Positions 14,538 to 14,712 of a stretch of DNA of 14,712 nucleotides are shown here, piece after piece. The notes under the pieces are model-generated. The model saw only the letters and a list, made by a program, of their open reading frames with translations. It ran no database searches and was not told where the DNA came from. The stretch's first letter is position 1. Every line of letters begins with the position of its first letter. The position numbers and the translations under genes are program-made. Origin of the DNA: Bacteroidales bacterium. GTDB taxonomy: Bacteria; Bacteroidota; Bacteroidia; Bacteroidales; Muribaculaceae. The stretch lies in NCBI GenBank assembly GCA_019415705.1, contig DXYS01000012.1, positions 7,988-22,699 of the forward strand. The letters run 5' to 3'.

Positions 14538-14567
14538 AAATCAAGCATGACATGGAGGGTCGATTTG
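14513..14567 (+). repeat. 55-bp direct repeat, first copy (period 145 bp)
   Basis: The 55 bases at 14513-14567 recur without a visible difference at 14658-14712, 145 bp downstream. The unit runs from the second hairpin of repeat B (GCGGCTACGACCGC) through GAAATCAAGCATGACA into repeat A. The second copy continues past the window end, so the repeat may be longer or occur more times. Confidence 0.85.
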
Positions 14568-14576
14568 CAATCGACC
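14553..14576 (+). repeat. Structured repeat A, copy 2
   Basis: TGGAGGG leading into the hairpin GGTCGATT-TGC-AATCGACC, differing from copy 1 (5013) only in the loop (TGC against TGT). It faces an inverted copy 26 bp downstream. Confidence 0.8.
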
Positions 14577-14601
14577 GGTGATTTTCAAAAGATTAACTTT
14601 T

Positions 14602-14625
14602 GGACGATTACAAATCGTCCCTCCA
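14602..14625 (-). repeat. Structured repeat A, inverted copy with swapped stem pair
   Basis: Read on the minus strand: TGGAGGG leading into GGACGATT-TGT-AATCGTCC. Compared with the other copies, one stem base is T to A and its partner is A to T, so the 8-bp stem is kept exactly. Confidence 0.8.
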
Positions 14626-14657
14626 TATACCGAGGCCTGATATGCTCGCGCCACTAC

Positions 14658-14712
14658 GCGGCTACGACCGCTAACGCGGACGAAATCAAGCATGACATGG
14701 AGGGTCGATTTG
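14658..14712 (+). repeat. 55-bp direct repeat, second copy, with repeat A copy cut by the window end
   Basis: Identical to 14513-14567 by eye. Upstream, the second-hairpin left arm of repeat B is degenerate here (CTCGCGCCACTAC in place of GCTGACGCCGCGAT) and its first hairpin is missing. Repeat A begins at 14698 and is interrupted by the end of the window. Confidence 0.8.

Larger units (their letters stand above)
14205..14712. repeat. Right intergenic repeat cluster, 508 bp to the window end
   Basis: No gene is seen here. The stretch is packed with short hairpin-forming repeats of at least four kinds (A, B/C, D and a partial B), most listed separately. Some lie head to head and some recur as direct repeats. 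The left cluster (5013-5308) contains related copies of A, B and D. The sequence runs off the window inside a fresh copy of repeat A. Confidence 0.8.

Noticed and set aside
14205..14712. CRISPR array at the right end
   Set aside because: The repeats differ in kind, spacing and orientation, are separated by 145 bp where identical, and there are no regular unique spacers or cas genes.

Overview
The window looks like chromosomal DNA of a gut anaerobe of the order Bacteroidales, probably Muribaculaceae or a close relative. The genus is inferred from gene content and style, not from a search. The signs are: -7 elements of the Bacteroidetes form TAnnTTTG without Shine-Dalgarno sequences; an ATP-type PEP carboxykinase next to a ferredoxin-dependent 2-oxoacid oxidoreductase (KorAB with a gamma-alpha fusion); a DUF2156 protein; a secreted GH3 glycosidase with a PA14 insert; and the start of a BspA-like surface protein.

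Layout from left to right. (1) 1-229, minus: N-terminus of a secreted BspA-like leucine-rich-repeat protein, cut by the window edge. (2) 230-703: non-coding. It holds an 8+8 inverted repeat, a perfect 15-nt palindrome and a -7 box for the next gene. (3) 704-5003, plus: two overlapping genes, an 824-residue protein that resembles phage virion propeller proteins and an intact-looking terminase large subunit (TerL). No portal, capsid, integrase or small terminase is visible beside them. (4) 5004-5337: an intergenic cluster of short structured repeats between the convergent terL and pckA. (5) 5338-10355, minus: pckA with its own promoter and a strong terminator, then the korA-korB operon. (6) 10479-11453, plus: a DUF2156 GNAT-fold protein, divergent from korA. 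(7) 11587-14145, plus: the GH3 enzyme, with a 26-bp near-palindrome just after its putative -7 box and a 14-bp terminator. (8) 14205-14712: a dense second cluster of the same structured repeats, running off the window.

The metabolic genes fit together. PckA links PEP and oxaloacetate, the entry to the fumarate/succinate branch of Bacteroidales fermentation. KorAB links succinyl-CoA and 2-oxoglutarate through ferredoxin. The GH3 enzyme releases sugars from plant or dietary oligosaccharides in the periplasm or outside the cell.

The two most unusual signals are these. First, a family of dispersed intergenic hairpins keeps loops or cores while paired stem bases change together between copies: a core flanked by two entirely different perfect outer stems, a stem with a T-A to A-T swap, and TGTAG-loop hairpins with different stems. 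Second, there is the solitary pair of phage-like genes with all TerL catalytic motifs kept.
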